Source: Bacillota bacterium
GTDB lineage: Bacteria; Bacillota; UBA994
NCBI GenBank assembly: GCA_009773495.1
Contig: WSXW01000012.1
Span: forward strand, 1 to 55,515
DNA: 55,515 nucleotides
Direction: 5' to 3'
The translations under genes were made by a program, and so were the position numbers. Shown piece after piece: positions 45,969 through 55,028 of the stretch. Position 1 is the first letter of the stretch; each line of letters begins with the position of its first letter. Under the pieces are notes generated by a model that did no database searches, was not told the DNA's origin, and worked only from the letters and a program-made list of their open reading frames with translations.

Positions 45969-46106
45969 CTACTTGCTGGGGTCTTCGCGTAAGCAGCGTG
46001 GTAGATTCCCCAGCCCATCGCGGTGATGGTTAACACAGGCACAGCATTTACCATGGTTCTCACAGTTTATATTAGGACAGGTACACTTGGTTGAATTGCA
46101 GGCCAT
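45969..46106 (-). CDS. Tiny Cys-rich protein, DUF6485-like
   Basis: A 45-residue gene read directly from the minus strand: ATG at 46106 after AGGAGGAGAGCTAA, stop at 45969. The protein starts MACNSTKCTCPNINCENHG and continues KCCACVNHHRDGLGNLPRC; eight Cys and three His residues suggest a zinc or Fe-S mini-domain. The pattern resembles DUF6485, a small Cys-rich family common in anaerobic Bacillota. Function unknown. Confidence 0.75.
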   Translation of the reverse strand: MACNSTKCTCPNINCENHGKCCACVNHHRDGLGNLPRCLREDPSK

Positions 46107-46171
46107 TTAGCTCTCCTCCTTTATCTCTGCGTACGATTCTACATTTTTACCTTTTCAGATATCATTCCATT

Positions 46172-47074
46172 CTAACTCTTGGCTAAGCTCAACCACAGAT
46201 AATAGGTATACCAAGAACTCCAGGGCTTCCAGGCAGAGGATTTTTCGCGCAGCTCTTTTTCGGTAATGCGGCAGTCTATCCCCCACACACTACTTACAGC
46301 CTTCTGCAAGCCCACGTCGTTAGCTGGTAGAAGGTCGGGCCTACCCAAGCCGAATAGCAGCACACACTCTGCTGTCCATCGACCTAGGCCCCGCGCCCGG
46401 GACAGATGCAGTATAAACTCTTCATCGTCAAGGTTCGCCAAGAAACCAAGGTCTATCTGACCACTCTCTATTGAGCGAGCAAAGTCTATTACATATTCGG
46501 CCTTGCGCTGTGAGTACTGCATTTGGCGCAGCTGATCGTAAGACAACTGAGCTATGGCCCCTGGGGTGGGATCGGCATAAAACTCCTCACCGTCAATAAG
46601 CACACGCTCGCCTGTCAGACACCACAGCCGCCGCTTAAGCTCAGCAGCAAACTTGAGGTTAATTTGCTGAGAGATAACTGAACTAATGACGGAGCTAAAC
46701 AAGTCGGCATCACGGAGCATACGCGCTCCTGAAAGACGCGTTACTAGCTGTTGTAGCCTAGGGTCATGCGCGGAGTGCTCATAAAAAGCAAGCAGGTCTG
46801 TCTCTAGGGAAAATAAATGGGATACTAGCTGCCTTACCTCATGTTCATCCGCCTGTATTCCGTCATAAACTGTTACGGCGAGCATGCTGGGGTTTAAAGG
46901 ACACAGCCCAACCTCAACAAAACGGGGCTGTTCGTTAACCCGCAACACCCGGCCAATACGACCTTCTCGGTGCCTATAGAATGCACCATGCGAGGATTGC
47001 GCAATGCGGGTAACCAGGTGGGGAAAGTCTATCGGGCCTAGTAGCGGTGTGATAAATCGCTGTTTATTAACCAC
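46172..47074 (-). CDS. alkA: DNA-3-methyladenine glycosylase II, AlkA-like
   Basis: 300 residues from GTG 47074 behind GGGAGGTACAA. The C-terminal HhH-GPD domain is clear: FSSVISSVISQQINLKFA, ARGLGRWTAECVLLFGLGR and catalytic Asp253 in LPANDVGLQKA. The N-terminal 100 residues correspond to the AlkA beta domain. It removes alkylated bases from DNA. Likely alone, though YwbE is transcribed in the same direction just upstream. Confidence 0.9.
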   Translation of the reverse strand: MVNKQRFITPLLGPIDFPHLVTRIAQSSHGAFYRHREGRIGRVLRVNEQPRFVEVGLCPLNPSMLAVTVYDGIQADEHEVRQLVSHLFSLETDLLAFYEHSAHDPRLQQLVTRLSGARMLRDADLFSSVISSVISQQINLKFAAELKRRLWCLTGERVLIDGEEFYADPTPGAIAQLSYDQLRQMQYSQRKAEYVIDFARSIESGQIDLGFLANLDDEEFILHLSRARGLGRWTAECVLLFGLGRPDLLPANDVGLQKAVSSVWGIDCRITEKELREKSSAWKPWSSWYTYYLWLSLAKS

Positions 47075-47150
47075 TTGTACCTCCCTTCCATGACACTGTA
47101 GCTTTCAACAGAGAGCACCGAAAACCCTTCCAGTATAGAAAGAAGAGAGC

Positions 47151-47345
47151 TTACCGTACTATCTTTTGCACTCGGCCTACTTTGCCGTCTTCAAGCCTGA
47201 CTTTGATTCCGTGTGGGTGCCGCTCCGCCTTAGTCAGAATGTCTTTTACCCTGCCCCGCGTCAACTTACCAGTTCGCTGATCCTCCTTGAGAACAATATC
47301 TACCTCAATGCCAAGTGTAATCGCTTTTCTGTCTATATTATTCAT
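47151..47345 (-). CDS. ywbE: YwbE family protein
   Basis: 64 residues. RKAITLGIEVDIVLKEDQRTG, then KLTRGRVKDILTK and HPHGIKVRLEDGKVGRVQ, match YwbE/DUF2196, a small beta-rich protein of unknown function that is widespread in Bacillota. GGAGGGACGTTAA precedes the ATG. Confidence 0.92.
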   Translation of the reverse strand: MNNIDRKAITLGIEVDIVLKEDQRTGKLTRGRVKDILTKAERHPHGIKVRLEDGKVGRVQKIVR

Positions 47346-47477
47346 TTAACGTCCCTCCATGTTCATGACTAAACTTACTCTGCCCCCAATGCCCCGTCAA
47401 CTAGCATAACCGATGCTCCGATAATATGTACATATGCGACTGAACCCTATTGCTAAGGACTGCTCAAAACGACCTTG

Positions 47478-47503
47478 ACTATATTGCATTATCGCAATAT
47501 AGT
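47478..47503. promoter_or_regulatory. ArsR-type operator
   Basis: Perfect 10-bp inverted repeat ACTATATTGC/GCAATATAGT with a 6-nt spacer, ending 20 bp before the regulator's ATG. Size and position fit an autoregulatory site for the ArsR-family protein that follows. Confidence 0.75.
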
Positions 47504-47522
47504 AATTAAAGGTGGTGAAATA

Positions 47523-47813
47523 ATGAACAAAGTCGACCAACCGCTTGAACAGATGATTGAACACGCTGAACTGCTCAAAGTTTTAGCACACCCGATGCGA
47601 CTATGTATTGTGCAAGGACTGCATCAAAAAGGCACCTGCAACGTTAGCTACATGCAACGCTGCCTTAACTTACCACAGTCTACCATTTCTCAGCATCTGG
47701 CTAAACTTCGATCGGCACAAATAATCGCGGGCACTCGGGACGGCGTAGAAGTGCATTATAGAGTGGTTAATGAAACTGCTGTGCGAATTGTTGCAGCACT
47801 TTTTCCCTGTTAG
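47523..47813 (+). CDS. ArsR-family transcriptional regulator
   Basis: 96 residues from the ATG at 47523 (AAAGGTGGTGAAATA; a longer frame to 47475 crosses the operator). Winged helix: LLKVLAHPMRLCIVQGL, then CNVSYMQRCLNLPQSTISQHLAKLRSAQIIAG. Four cysteines (two near the recognition helix) could sense persulfide, as in SqrR/BigR-type regulators, but this is inferred from the neighbour. It probably represses itself and the downstream persulfide enzyme through the 47478-47503 operator. Confidence 0.88.
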   Translation: MNKVDQPLEQMIEHAELLKVLAHPMRLCIVQGLHQKGTCNVSYMQRCLNLPQSTISQHLAKLRSAQIIAGTRDGVEVHYRVVNETAVRIVAALFPC

Positions 47814-47851
47814 AGAAGGACGTTGAATTTATCAGTGTTAGGAGGATTACT

Positions 47852-50284
47852 ATGCCAAGAATACTTATCGTTGGTGGAGTGGCAGGTGGAGCTAGCGCCG
47901 CTGCGAGACTAAGGCGACTTGACGAAAATGCGGATATTATTATATTTGAGCGTGGAGAACACGTATCCTATGCAAACTGCGGTCTTCCATATTACGTAGG
48001 AGGAGTCATCAAAGATCGCGATCGTCTATTCGTGCAGACGCCGGAAAATCTCAAGAAACTACTAAACATCGATGTTAGAATCAAACATGAAGTTCTATCC
48101 ATAGACCGGCAACAGAAGACGGTGAAGGTGAAGAATCTCAGCACTGCCGAAGTGCGCGATGAACGCTATGACACACTGGTTCTGTCACCTGGCGCTGATG
48201 CCATCACGCCCTCCATCGCAGGTCTAGCTGATGTGCCGTATTTTACAATCCGCAATGTAAAAGACACTGATGCAATGGTCGATTTTATTGCAGCCAATAA
48301 TCCACAAAGGGCCATCGTTATAGGCGGTGGTTTTATTGGTATTGAGCTGGCTGAGAATCTCGTTCACCGCGGACTTGAGGTAACCGTGGTAGAAATGCAG
48401 CCGCAAATACTTACCATGTTGGATACCGAAATGGTCGCATTAGTATACGAACATTTGCGTTCAAAGGGCATAAGCCTGCACTTAGGCACAAAAGCATTCC
48501 AAACCTCGTCAGAGGCGAGTATTTTCGTTCTCAAACTCGATGACGGCACGGAGCTTCCTTTTGATATGTTAGCGCTGGCTGCCGGAGTAAAACCAAACAG
48601 CGAGCTTGCCTTGACAGCAGGGCTCGAACTCTCTGCCCGCGGGGCTATTATGGTGAACGATCAGATGCAAACATCTGATCCTTGCATCTATGCAGTCGGT
48701 GATGCAATAGAAATCAAAGAACGAGTGAGCGGCAAACCCTGTCACCTCCCACTCGCCGGTCCTGCTAACAAGCAAGGCCGCTTAGTAGCTGACATTATTG
48801 CCGGGCGCAATACAGCTTACTCAGGCGCTCTTGGAACTTCGATTCTCAAAATCTTTGATTTCACCGTAGCGGCTACAGGTTTGCGTGAAGAACACTTAAG
48901 AACGTTAGGCGTTGAAGCCAAGAGCGTTATTATTCACCCTCAATCCCATGCTGGGTATTATCCCGGAGCAGTACCCATGACATTAAAACTCATCTATGAT
49001 TTAAATGGCAAGATTTTAGGTGCTCAGGCTGTAGGTGGGGAGGGAGTAGACAAACGGATTGACGTTATTGCCACCAGCATTCACTTTGGCGGCAGCGTAA
49101 AAGACCTGCAGGAATTAGATTTAGCGTATGCCCCCCCGTATTCCTCCGCCAAAGATCCCGTAAATATTGCGGGGTATGCAGCAGGCAACATCTTAAACGG
49201 CGACGTAAACTCTGTCAGCGCACAGGAGTACCTAAGTAATGTGGAGCGCTTTACGCTTCTTGATGTACGAGAACCCATAGAGCGAAGCTTTTCCCCTATG
49301 ACAGACGCAATCGAAATACCCTTAGGAGAGCTACGCGCTAAAACTGAATCGTTGCCGAAGGGCAAACCTCTCTTAGTATGCTGCCAAGTTGGCATGCGCT
49401 CTTATATCGCGGCGCGCCTCTTATCTCAACTAGGCTATCAAGCTTATACCTTAAGCGGTGGACTTAAAATAGTACGAGCACTGATGAACGATCAAACAAT
49501 CCCTAGTAGAAACGAAAAGGCCACTGCTGGTGAGGGGGTTAAATCCATGAAAGTACAAACAACTGTTTATGTAGATGCCTGCGGTTTACAATGCCCAGGC
49601 CCCATAATGCAGATTTACCAACGCATGCAAAAAATGAGCGAAGGTGAAGTCATGGAAGTACAAGCTACTGACCCAGCTTTCCCGACCGACGTTGAATCCT
49701 GGTGTAGGGTAACCGGAAACACGCTAATCCAAAAGTCTACAGCAGCTGGAGTTTATACAGCGCTTGTGCGTAAAGGCAGCGCACAAGTGAAAGGCGCTGC
49801 GACCCCATCTCAATATGATGACAAGACAATGGTTGTTTTTAGCGGCGATTTAGATAAGGCTATTGCCTCCTTCATCATTGCTAACGGAGCTGCGTCGATG
49901 GGTAAGAAGGTGACTATGTTCTTTACCTTCTGGGGTTTAAATGTTCTGCGCAAGCACGAAGGAGCTCAGGTTAAAAAAGGTCTGCTTGATCACATGTTTA
50001 GCATGATGATGCCCAAGGGGAGCAGGCGTCTGGGACTCTCCAAGATGAATATGCTCGGTATGGGGCCGCTGATGATTCGCTTTGTGATGAAGCAAAAGAA
50101 TGTAGACCCTCTCGAACAGCTCATTGAACAGGCTAAGCAGGTAGGAATACGCATTGTCGCCTGCCAAATGTCTCTAGATATTATGGGCCTAAAGAAAGAA
50201 GAGCTCATTGACGGTATTGAGATTGGCGGTGTGGCTAGCTATCTCGATGCGGCTGAAAGAGCTAACGTCAACCTATTCATCTAA
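47852..50284 (+). CDS. CoA-disulfide reductase/rhodanese/TusA/DsrE four-domain fusion
   Basis: 810 residues. Domain order: FAD/NAD(P)H CoA-disulfide or CoA-persulfide reductase (1 to about 450, redox Cys43 in SYANCGLPYY); rhodanese (about 460-550, catalytic Cys511 in CCQVGMRS); TusA (about 570-645, Cys581 in CGLQCPGP); DsrE-type domain (about 660-810, Cys771 in VACQMSLDIMG). All four active-site cysteines are kept, so sulfur could be passed along the chain as persulfide. TTAGGAGG precedes the ATG, 39 bp after the ArsR gene; likely one operon. Confidence 0.93.
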   Translation: MPRILIVGGVAGGASAAARLRRLDENADIIIFERGEHVSYANCGLPYYVGGVIKDRDRLFVQTPENLKKLLNIDVRIKHEVLSIDRQQKTVKVKNLSTAEVRDERYDTLVLSPGADAITPSIAGLADVPYFTIRNVKDTDAMVDFIAANNPQRAIVIGGGFIGIELAENLVHRGLEVTVVEMQPQILTMLDTEMVALVYEHLRSKGISLHLGTKAFQTSSEASIFVLKLDDGTELPFDMLALAAGVKPNSELALTAGLELSARGAIMVNDQMQTSDPCIYAVGDAIEIKERVSGKPCHLPLAGPANKQGRLVADIIAGRNTAYSGALGTSILKIFDFTVAATGLREEHLRTLGVEAKSVIIHPQSHAGYYPGAVPMTLKLIYDLNGKILGAQAVGGEGVDKRIDVIATSIHFGGSVKDLQELDLAYAPPYSSAKDPVNIAGYAAGNILNGDVNSVSAQEYLSNVERFTLLDVREPIERSFSPMTDAIEIPLGELRAKTESLPKGKPLLVCCQVGMRSYIAARLLSQLGYQAYTLSGGLKIVRALMNDQTIPSRNEKATAGEGVKSMKVQTTVYVDACGLQCPGPIMQIYQRMQKMSEGEVMEVQATDPAFPTDVESWCRVTGNTLIQKSTAAGVYTALVRKGSAQVKGAATPSQYDDKTMVVFSGDLDKAIASFIIANGAASMGKKVTMFFTFWGLNVLRKHEGAQVKKGLLDHMFSMMMPKGSRRLGLSKMNMLGMGPLMIRFVMKQKNVDPLEQLIEQAKQVGIRIVACQMSLDIMGLKKEELIDGIEIGGVASYLDAAERANVNLFI

Positions 50285-50290
50285 ACCTAA

Positions 50291-50321
50291 AAGAAGGCAC
50301 GCTGCTCGAGCGTGCCTTCTT
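50291..50321 (+). terminator. Rho-independent terminator
   Basis: AAGAAGGCACGCT/AGCGTGCCTTCTT, 5-nt loop, 6 bp past the fusion gene stop; the stem ends in T residues. Confidence 0.9.
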
Positions 50322-50424
50322 CGTCTGAATAGCCCTAAACCCTAACCGGATGGCGCAGTACAGTTTTCATGCTCTCGGGTTTAGCCTTGCGCGGGTCGCC
50401 CCTAATGGCTAGTGTTGATTGTCG

Positions 50425-51126
50425 TCAAGGCGTAGCACCTTGAATAGCGAGATCCTCTCGAATGGTTGCAAAGGCGGTGCCATTCCAAGAGAGATAGTCT
50501 TGTATGTAGCCTAAGGTATCAGCTGCAAACTGACCATAAACACGGGTTAGTGCCTGCAGGCTACAGGTGCCGCTTGCCTCGTCTAGAACAATAGGATAGG
50601 CTATTATAAACGGCCCAACGTTGGCCTCGGTGGGTTGTAACAGGTTCCCATCCTCATCGTAGAGCTCCTGAGCGGCTGGGTCGGTGCTAACATCAATTCT
50701 AAAGGTTAAGTTTAGGCCCTCATCCACTATAACCACTACATAACCGTCCTCGTAATGAGCACTGAATTGCTTGCTTGCCATGTATTGATCACCACTAAAC
50801 AGTAGTTGCAACTGACTGCGCAGGAACGAGTATACGTAGGTGAACGTAAAGCCGCCGCTTCCGCCGGACTGGATTGTAACCTTGATGTCATCGACTCCAT
50901 TCTTGGTGAAGTCACAGAGAAATACCGTTGGGCTGTACCCAGCATTTTCTGCTAACGGAACTTGCGTTACCCTGCCGGTTCTGCCGTTGCGAATCATCAA
51001 AGTGATGTTGGTCGTAAACTGACTACCTTCCGTCGGCGTACCTACTAGATAGACAGTGTCTCTACGTCCGTCGCCGGTGACATCACCAGTCTTTTTGCTC
51101 AAGACTATTTGTCTTGACTTTATCAT
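50425..51126 (-). CDS. Uncharacterised protein with VCBS/EF-hand-like start
   Basis: About 233 residues from the ATG at 51126 (GGAAGGGGGAAAAAG upstream). No signal peptide is obvious. GDVTGDGRRDTVYLVG near the N-terminus is an EF-hand/dockerin-like calcium loop of the VCBS repeat type, echoed by DFTKNGVDDIKV. The rest is beta-rich. Similar proteins in spore-formers are unassigned; a Ca-binding surface or spore role is a guess. Confidence 0.6.
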   Translation of the reverse strand: MIKSRQIVLSKKTGDVTGDGRRDTVYLVGTPTEGSQFTTNITLMIRNGRTGRVTQVPLAENAGYSPTVFLCDFTKNGVDDIKVTIQSGGSGGFTFTYVYSFLRSQLQLLFSGDQYMASKQFSAHYEDGYVVVIVDEGLNLTFRIDVSTDPAAQELYDEDGNLLQPTEANVGPFIIAYPIVLDEASGTCSLQALTRVYGQFAADTLGYIQDYLSWNGTAFATIREDLAIQGATP

Positions 51127-51219
51127 TAACTTTTTCCCCCTTCCTGGTTGTATCATCAGCTTATGCGGATGTACAACAAAGGGTGAACTAAACTCTTCAG
51201 CAAACGAGGTGATACACCA

Positions 51220-51630
51220 TTGAGGACATTTACTAGAATCTTACTGATTATCGCTGGCACAGTCTCCCTCGGTCTTGGTATTGTGGGGATTGCCATCCCT
51301 TTGCTCCCTACCACTCCGTTCTTGCTACTGGCCGCGGCCTGCTATGTACGGGGCTCTACAAGACTTTATGATTGGCTCCTTAACAGCAAATACCTGGGCG
51401 ACTACATCCGCAATTATCGCGAAAAACGCGCTATCCCGCTACGGACAAAAGTTGGGGCGTTATTGTTGCTGTGGGCCAGCATCGGGTATTCGGCCCTGTT
51501 TGCCGTGAGCATGGCATGGGTTCGCATGCTCCTGTTGTTGATAGCTGTTGGTGTCACGATACACATCTGCAAACTGAAGACCCTGGCGGCAGAGGCAAAA
51601 GCATATGAGCCAGCTGATGATAACGTATAA
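51220..51630 (+). CDS. DUF454 (YbaN) membrane protein
   Basis: 136 residues from TTG 51220 behind GAGGTGATACACCA. Hydrophobic segments flank the family hallmark IPLLPTTPFLLLAAACYVRGS and LYDWLLNSKYLGDYI. DUF454 inner-membrane proteins have no established role. Confidence 0.88.
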   Translation: MRTFTRILLIIAGTVSLGLGIVGIAIPLLPTTPFLLLAAACYVRGSTRLYDWLLNSKYLGDYIRNYREKRAIPLRTKVGALLLLWASIGYSALFAVSMAWVRMLLLLIAVGVTIHICKLKTLAAEAKAYEPADDNV

Positions 51631-51644
51631 CGTAGTAAAATCAA

Positions 51645-51683
51645 AATAGGATAGCAGGGAGGCCATCTCCCTGCTATCCTATT
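51645..51683. terminator. Bidirectional terminator
   Basis: 17-bp perfect stem around AGGATAGCAGGGAG/CTCCCTGCTATCCT with a 5-nt loop, between the convergent DUF454 and lipoprotein genes. Confidence 0.9.
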
Positions 51684-51700
51684 CCTTTATGGAGATTACT

Positions 51701-52252
51701 CTATTGTCCTTTAGCCAGTGTTATTGTTCCTGTCCAACTCTCTACGGTGCGATCGTAATACGTTGTAGGGCCCTGCGGTACTTTCACTTCTATAACACCT
51801 CTGGCCATAAGTAACACCGAAGATGAGTCGTGATCAGCAAACTTGTAGAATTCGCGCCAAGTGATCGCACCGTCTACAGAGCTTTTCCCCCACGCGCGGG
51901 TCCATGTGGTCACAATACCAAATATTTCTCGTTTTGCCCCCAGATTATGAACAGCATAAATGCAGCCCACCTCGGCCACTTTTCCAGCGCCAAAGTCGTG
52001 TGGAAGAACATACTCCCAGTATTCTATTGTGCCAGCTTCGGTCTGACTTTTGGCATAACCATTTAATAAGATCTCGGCTTGAGTGGGCCAAGAGCCGGTC
52101 GACTCTATGAGCCGATGGATGGCTTGTTTCTCGGTCAACTCTTGATGACGAGGTTGCAGGATGGATGGATCGATAGACCCAATAGGGGCACACGCTATAC
52201 TTACACCTAGTAGTAGCGTGGCTAAGCATACCAACACAGTGCGTCGGACCAA
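51701..52252 (-). CDS. Putative lipoprotein of unknown function
   Basis: About 183 residues from TTG 52252 behind a G-rich site (the frame is open to 52318). A short lipoprotein signal is visible: RR, then a hydrophobic core and LLLGVSIAC as lipobox. The mature part (YWEYVLPHDFG, GIVTTWTRAWG, WTGTITLAKG) has no motif I recognise. Surface-anchored; function unknown. Confidence 0.65.
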   Translation of the reverse strand: MVRRTVLVCLATLLLGVSIACAPIGSIDPSILQPRHQELTEKQAIHRLIESTGSWPTQAEILLNGYAKSQTEAGTIEYWEYVLPHDFGAGKVAEVGCIYAVHNLGAKREIFGIVTTWTRAWGKSSVDGAITWREFYKFADHDSSSVLLMARGVIEVKVPQGPTTYYDRTVESWTGTITLAKGQ

Positions 52253-52385
52253 TGCGGCCAACCCCCCTATAATGGAAATGCATACCTTTATGATACCATA
52301 TTTTGATACACAGGGCACCCCTTACCTACGACCTATGGCTGGAGGTTAAAGGCTGCGCCGTATGCCTGTCTATTATCCAAAGTGA

Positions 52386-52418
52386 AAGCGGACCCCTTTC
52401 ATCGGAAGAGGCCCGCTT
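52386..52418 (-). terminator. Probable terminator
   Basis: Imperfect hairpin with outer arms AAGCGG/CCGCTT just downstream of the stalk-domain gene; the minus strand continues TTCACTTT. Confidence 0.55.
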
Positions 52419-52427
52419 GTTTAATAA

Positions 52428-53741
52428 CTACTGTTTTATGAGGATGGAAGCAGCTGTACCCTGTGCGGGGTATGACTTCATAATGGGACCAGTCAGTTTT
52501 GCCACTATGCCTTTGCCGACCACCAAGTCGGAGATAGCGCCGTCAGTGCAACCTGCTGCAGTCTCTAGCGTTATGACAGTATCTTTGTTAACAGTAAGCC
52601 AGATTAGCATGATGTCTCCGTCCACAAGAATACGGGTAGCTTCACCTGTCTGTAGTTCCTTGATTGTACCAGTCAGTTTGTACTCTTCTTCCGGTAGAAC
52701 TTCGCCTGCTACGTCCTGGATGATCACTTTGTCTGCTTTCGCTAACGCAGGGTAAGACATATTCATGGGGCCAGTGATTATAACCTCAACCGTCTGGCCA
52801 ACACTGAAATCATCCATTGTCCCTTGTGACTCTACACCACCGCAATATAACGCAATTTCAGTGTCGCCATGAACGTAGACCCACGTCATGCTAGGCTCGC
52901 CACTGCTCATTTTATCGCCCACGACTAGGACACGTGGCTTCTCGCCCATCTCAATCTCCTTCACCACACCGATAAAGCCAGTTCTGCGATCTGGAGCTTG
53001 TGAGGTAGAGAGGCCTAGCGATGTGCCAGTTGTATTAACAATTTCGCTCATACCCAATGCACTAGACAACGCATCAGCCGAAACAAGCACACGGCCTGCG
53101 ACAAGCTGAGGCGCACGCGTCATGGAGACCTTCTCCATCCCGGTGCTCGCCTCAAGCTTACTAGCATCTGTGCCGACTGCAAAATACACGGTACGCCCGT
53201 TTAAGTCCACCTTGGCAGTTAGTTCGCTTTCTATCCACTCAATGGCACCGCCAGCGGCGGTCACTACTGCACGCAGGGGAACCATCACAACGCCATCTAC
53301 AAGCAACGGGCCCTGGTCGAATGTTACTCTCCCGCCGTCCACAGTAAAGGAAGCTGGTAAGTCCCTAACTGCACGGATAGGTGGGAGTACTGGCCTCACT
53401 GGATTAGTCTCTAGGGCCCCTAGAAAGACCTCTTTTACGTTAATAGCCTTGACCATCTGACTAGACATACCGTCAAATTGAGTGCCCACCACAATTACGG
53501 GCAACCCAAGGTATTGCATGAACTCTTGATCTCCGATTAATCTCCAGCCATCAACTGCGTAGAAACCACCTTCAAGTTCCACGTATTGTACTTTACCTGT
53601 AATCCTTAGCTGCTGCCCCTGTGTAACTGCCATTACTGGAATAGCCACTGCGGGTCGCACTGCGTCGGCTAATACTGACTGAGTTTGCGTCATGACCAAC
53701 AGCATCGTCGCTACGCTGATGCTCTTCTTCCATCCATTCAT
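52428..53741 (-). CDS. Secreted protein with copper amine oxidase-like stalk domain
   Basis: 437 residues with a signal peptide (MNGWKKSISVATMLLVM, cut near SVLA). Residues about 125-245 match the 'copper amine oxidase N-terminal' stalk domain common in Bacillota surface proteins (DQGPLLVDGVVMVPLRAV, IEWIESELTAKVDLNG). Two beta-rich repeats follow, one starting GFIGVVKEIEMGEKPRVL and the other KLTGTIKELQTGEATRIL; both end in a 'GPMNMSYPA'/'GPIMKSYPA' phrase, showing an internal duplication. No enzymatic domain. GGAGGTTTTGAC precedes the ATG. Confidence 0.8.
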   Translation of the reverse strand: MNGWKKSISVATMLLVMTQTQSVLADAVRPAVAIPVMAVTQGQQLRITGKVQYVELEGGFYAVDGWRLIGDQEFMQYLGLPVIVVGTQFDGMSSQMVKAINVKEVFLGALETNPVRPVLPPIRAVRDLPASFTVDGGRVTFDQGPLLVDGVVMVPLRAVVTAAGGAIEWIESELTAKVDLNGRTVYFAVGTDASKLEASTGMEKVSMTRAPQLVAGRVLVSADALSSALGMSEIVNTTGTSLGLSTSQAPDRRTGFIGVVKEIEMGEKPRVLVVGDKMSSGEPSMTWVYVHGDTEIALYCGGVESQGTMDDFSVGQTVEVIITGPMNMSYPALAKADKVIIQDVAGEVLPEEEYKLTGTIKELQTGEATRILVDGDIMLIWLTVNKDTVITLETAAGCTDGAISDLVVGKGIVAKLTGPIMKSYPAQGTAASILIKQ

Positions 53742-54071
53742 GTCAAAACCTCCTATGCTTGATATATAGTCTTAGACGCCTGCAGCCAAGATTTGTTCCC
53801 TTGTTAAATATTATCTATTCCTAGGTCTGCCAGACCTCAGGCTGATACCCTACTGTGGTCAGCTGGCCATTTCGCACTATGGGGACTTATAAAGCACCGG
53901 ATTCTTGAACAGTAGTTCCTCGCGCAAGCTGACTGCCCTGATACGGTCAAGCGTATCACCACAGATTCTATCGTTGGCGACAAAGTGGAGGGCAGACTTG
54001 ACACCATCTGCACGAATATACCGGGGTATACTTCGTAGATGATGGTTTTGGGATTGAGTTGAATAAACGTT
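53742..54071. other. Intergenic region with possible coding remnant
   Basis: About 330 bp. On the minus strand, in the same frame as the restriction remnant but after its stop, a run starting YIRADGVKSALHFVAND (about 54025 to 53885) looks protein-like but has no start and no recognised homology. A small hairpin AGGTCTG/CAGACCT lies near 53822-53838. Nothing else was supported. Confidence 0.35.
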
Positions 54072-54958
54072 TCATAAGCAAAGAAGGCAATGATATCGCT
54101 TGTTGGTTCCAGTACCATCAATACGCTCATATTTAATGCCATCAACTAGTAGTCTATGCAGCTCATACTTGAGGATGAGGACCACAAGGTCCATGAACCG
54201 CTGCTGGTTGTTGAAAAACTCAGCTAGGGGTTCTTTAAGCCATGGCAGGTCCCTGTAGCGTTCCTGATGTGCTAAGGCCGCAAGTTCCTCTTCGAAAATC
54301 TGGGCGAAGATGCCAAGCTCGGGTCGCCCCGCCTCGTCATAGTTTCGGTAGTTAGCAACGCAATCTACAAAGAACAACGAAAGAACCTTAACTCCGCGCC
54401 CCTGCACTTGTAGTTCTTTGTCCAAGTGTCGTTTGATGGTGTGTTTAATCTGGGCACGCCGGGTATCTTCTCGCGCACCACCAATCTCCTCACCTAACCT
54501 CAGGGTACGACCGCTTGAGAAGCGCACAAACTCGCTACCCGGTTCCGCGTTGATCTCTGACACTTCGAAGCCACTACTATAATTAGCCCGCTCGTTAGAA
54601 AGGGCATAAAGGTCAGATGCACGCTGTTTTACGGTAACAGACTTCTCCTTGGGCCCATTGGCAGTTTGCACGTAAATACGTAACTTAGCCTTGATGCCCT
54701 TTTTATAGTCAATCTGTTCCACGCGTACGAAGGCATCATTAGCTCCGCCCTCGGTAGCTGCACTAGCCACCACTATCTGTTTGACTAGTTTGAGCTCGAA
54801 AGCACGCACTGGGTCAAGTCGGTAGACCAGATTAGCTCTTTCCCCACATCCACCATCTCATCCAAGGCAAGCTTGAGGCGCACAAAGTCTATCTTGCTAC
54901 CCTCGGTACGGGTCTCCGGAAAGAGCCGTAGAAACTCCTGTCGTTTTTCACTGTGCAG
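54072..54958 (-). pseudogene. Type III restriction (Res-like) helicase remnant
   Basis: The open part (GTG 54809 to 54072) contains ANLVYRLDPVRAFELKLVKQIVVAS just before and across its start, and GVKVLSLFFVDCVANYR later, phrases typical of the middle of type III Res subunits. Upstream coding-like sequence (FPETRTEGSKIDF) is in another frame, with the shift near 54840, and stops dead near 54958. The helicase motifs and the C-terminal nuclease are absent. It is a fragment. Confidence 0.7.
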
Positions 54959-54980
54959 GTGTTACTTGAGACAGCCAATA

Positions 54981-55008
54981 ACAAACCCGCCCAAGCGGGC
55001 GGGTTTGT
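54981..55008 (-). terminator. Rho-independent terminator
   Basis: ACAAACCCGCCC/GGGCGGGTTTGT with a 4-nt loop, 20 bp after the end of the right-edge gene; the Res remnant begins just beyond it. Confidence 0.85.
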
Positions 55009-55028
55009 GTGCTTAAGTGACCCGTAAA

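Noticed and set aside
53837-54145. 102-codon open frame overlapping the end of the Res remnant
   Set aside because: Low-complexity Ser/Ile-rich translation without recognisable motifs; overlaps a better supported frame.
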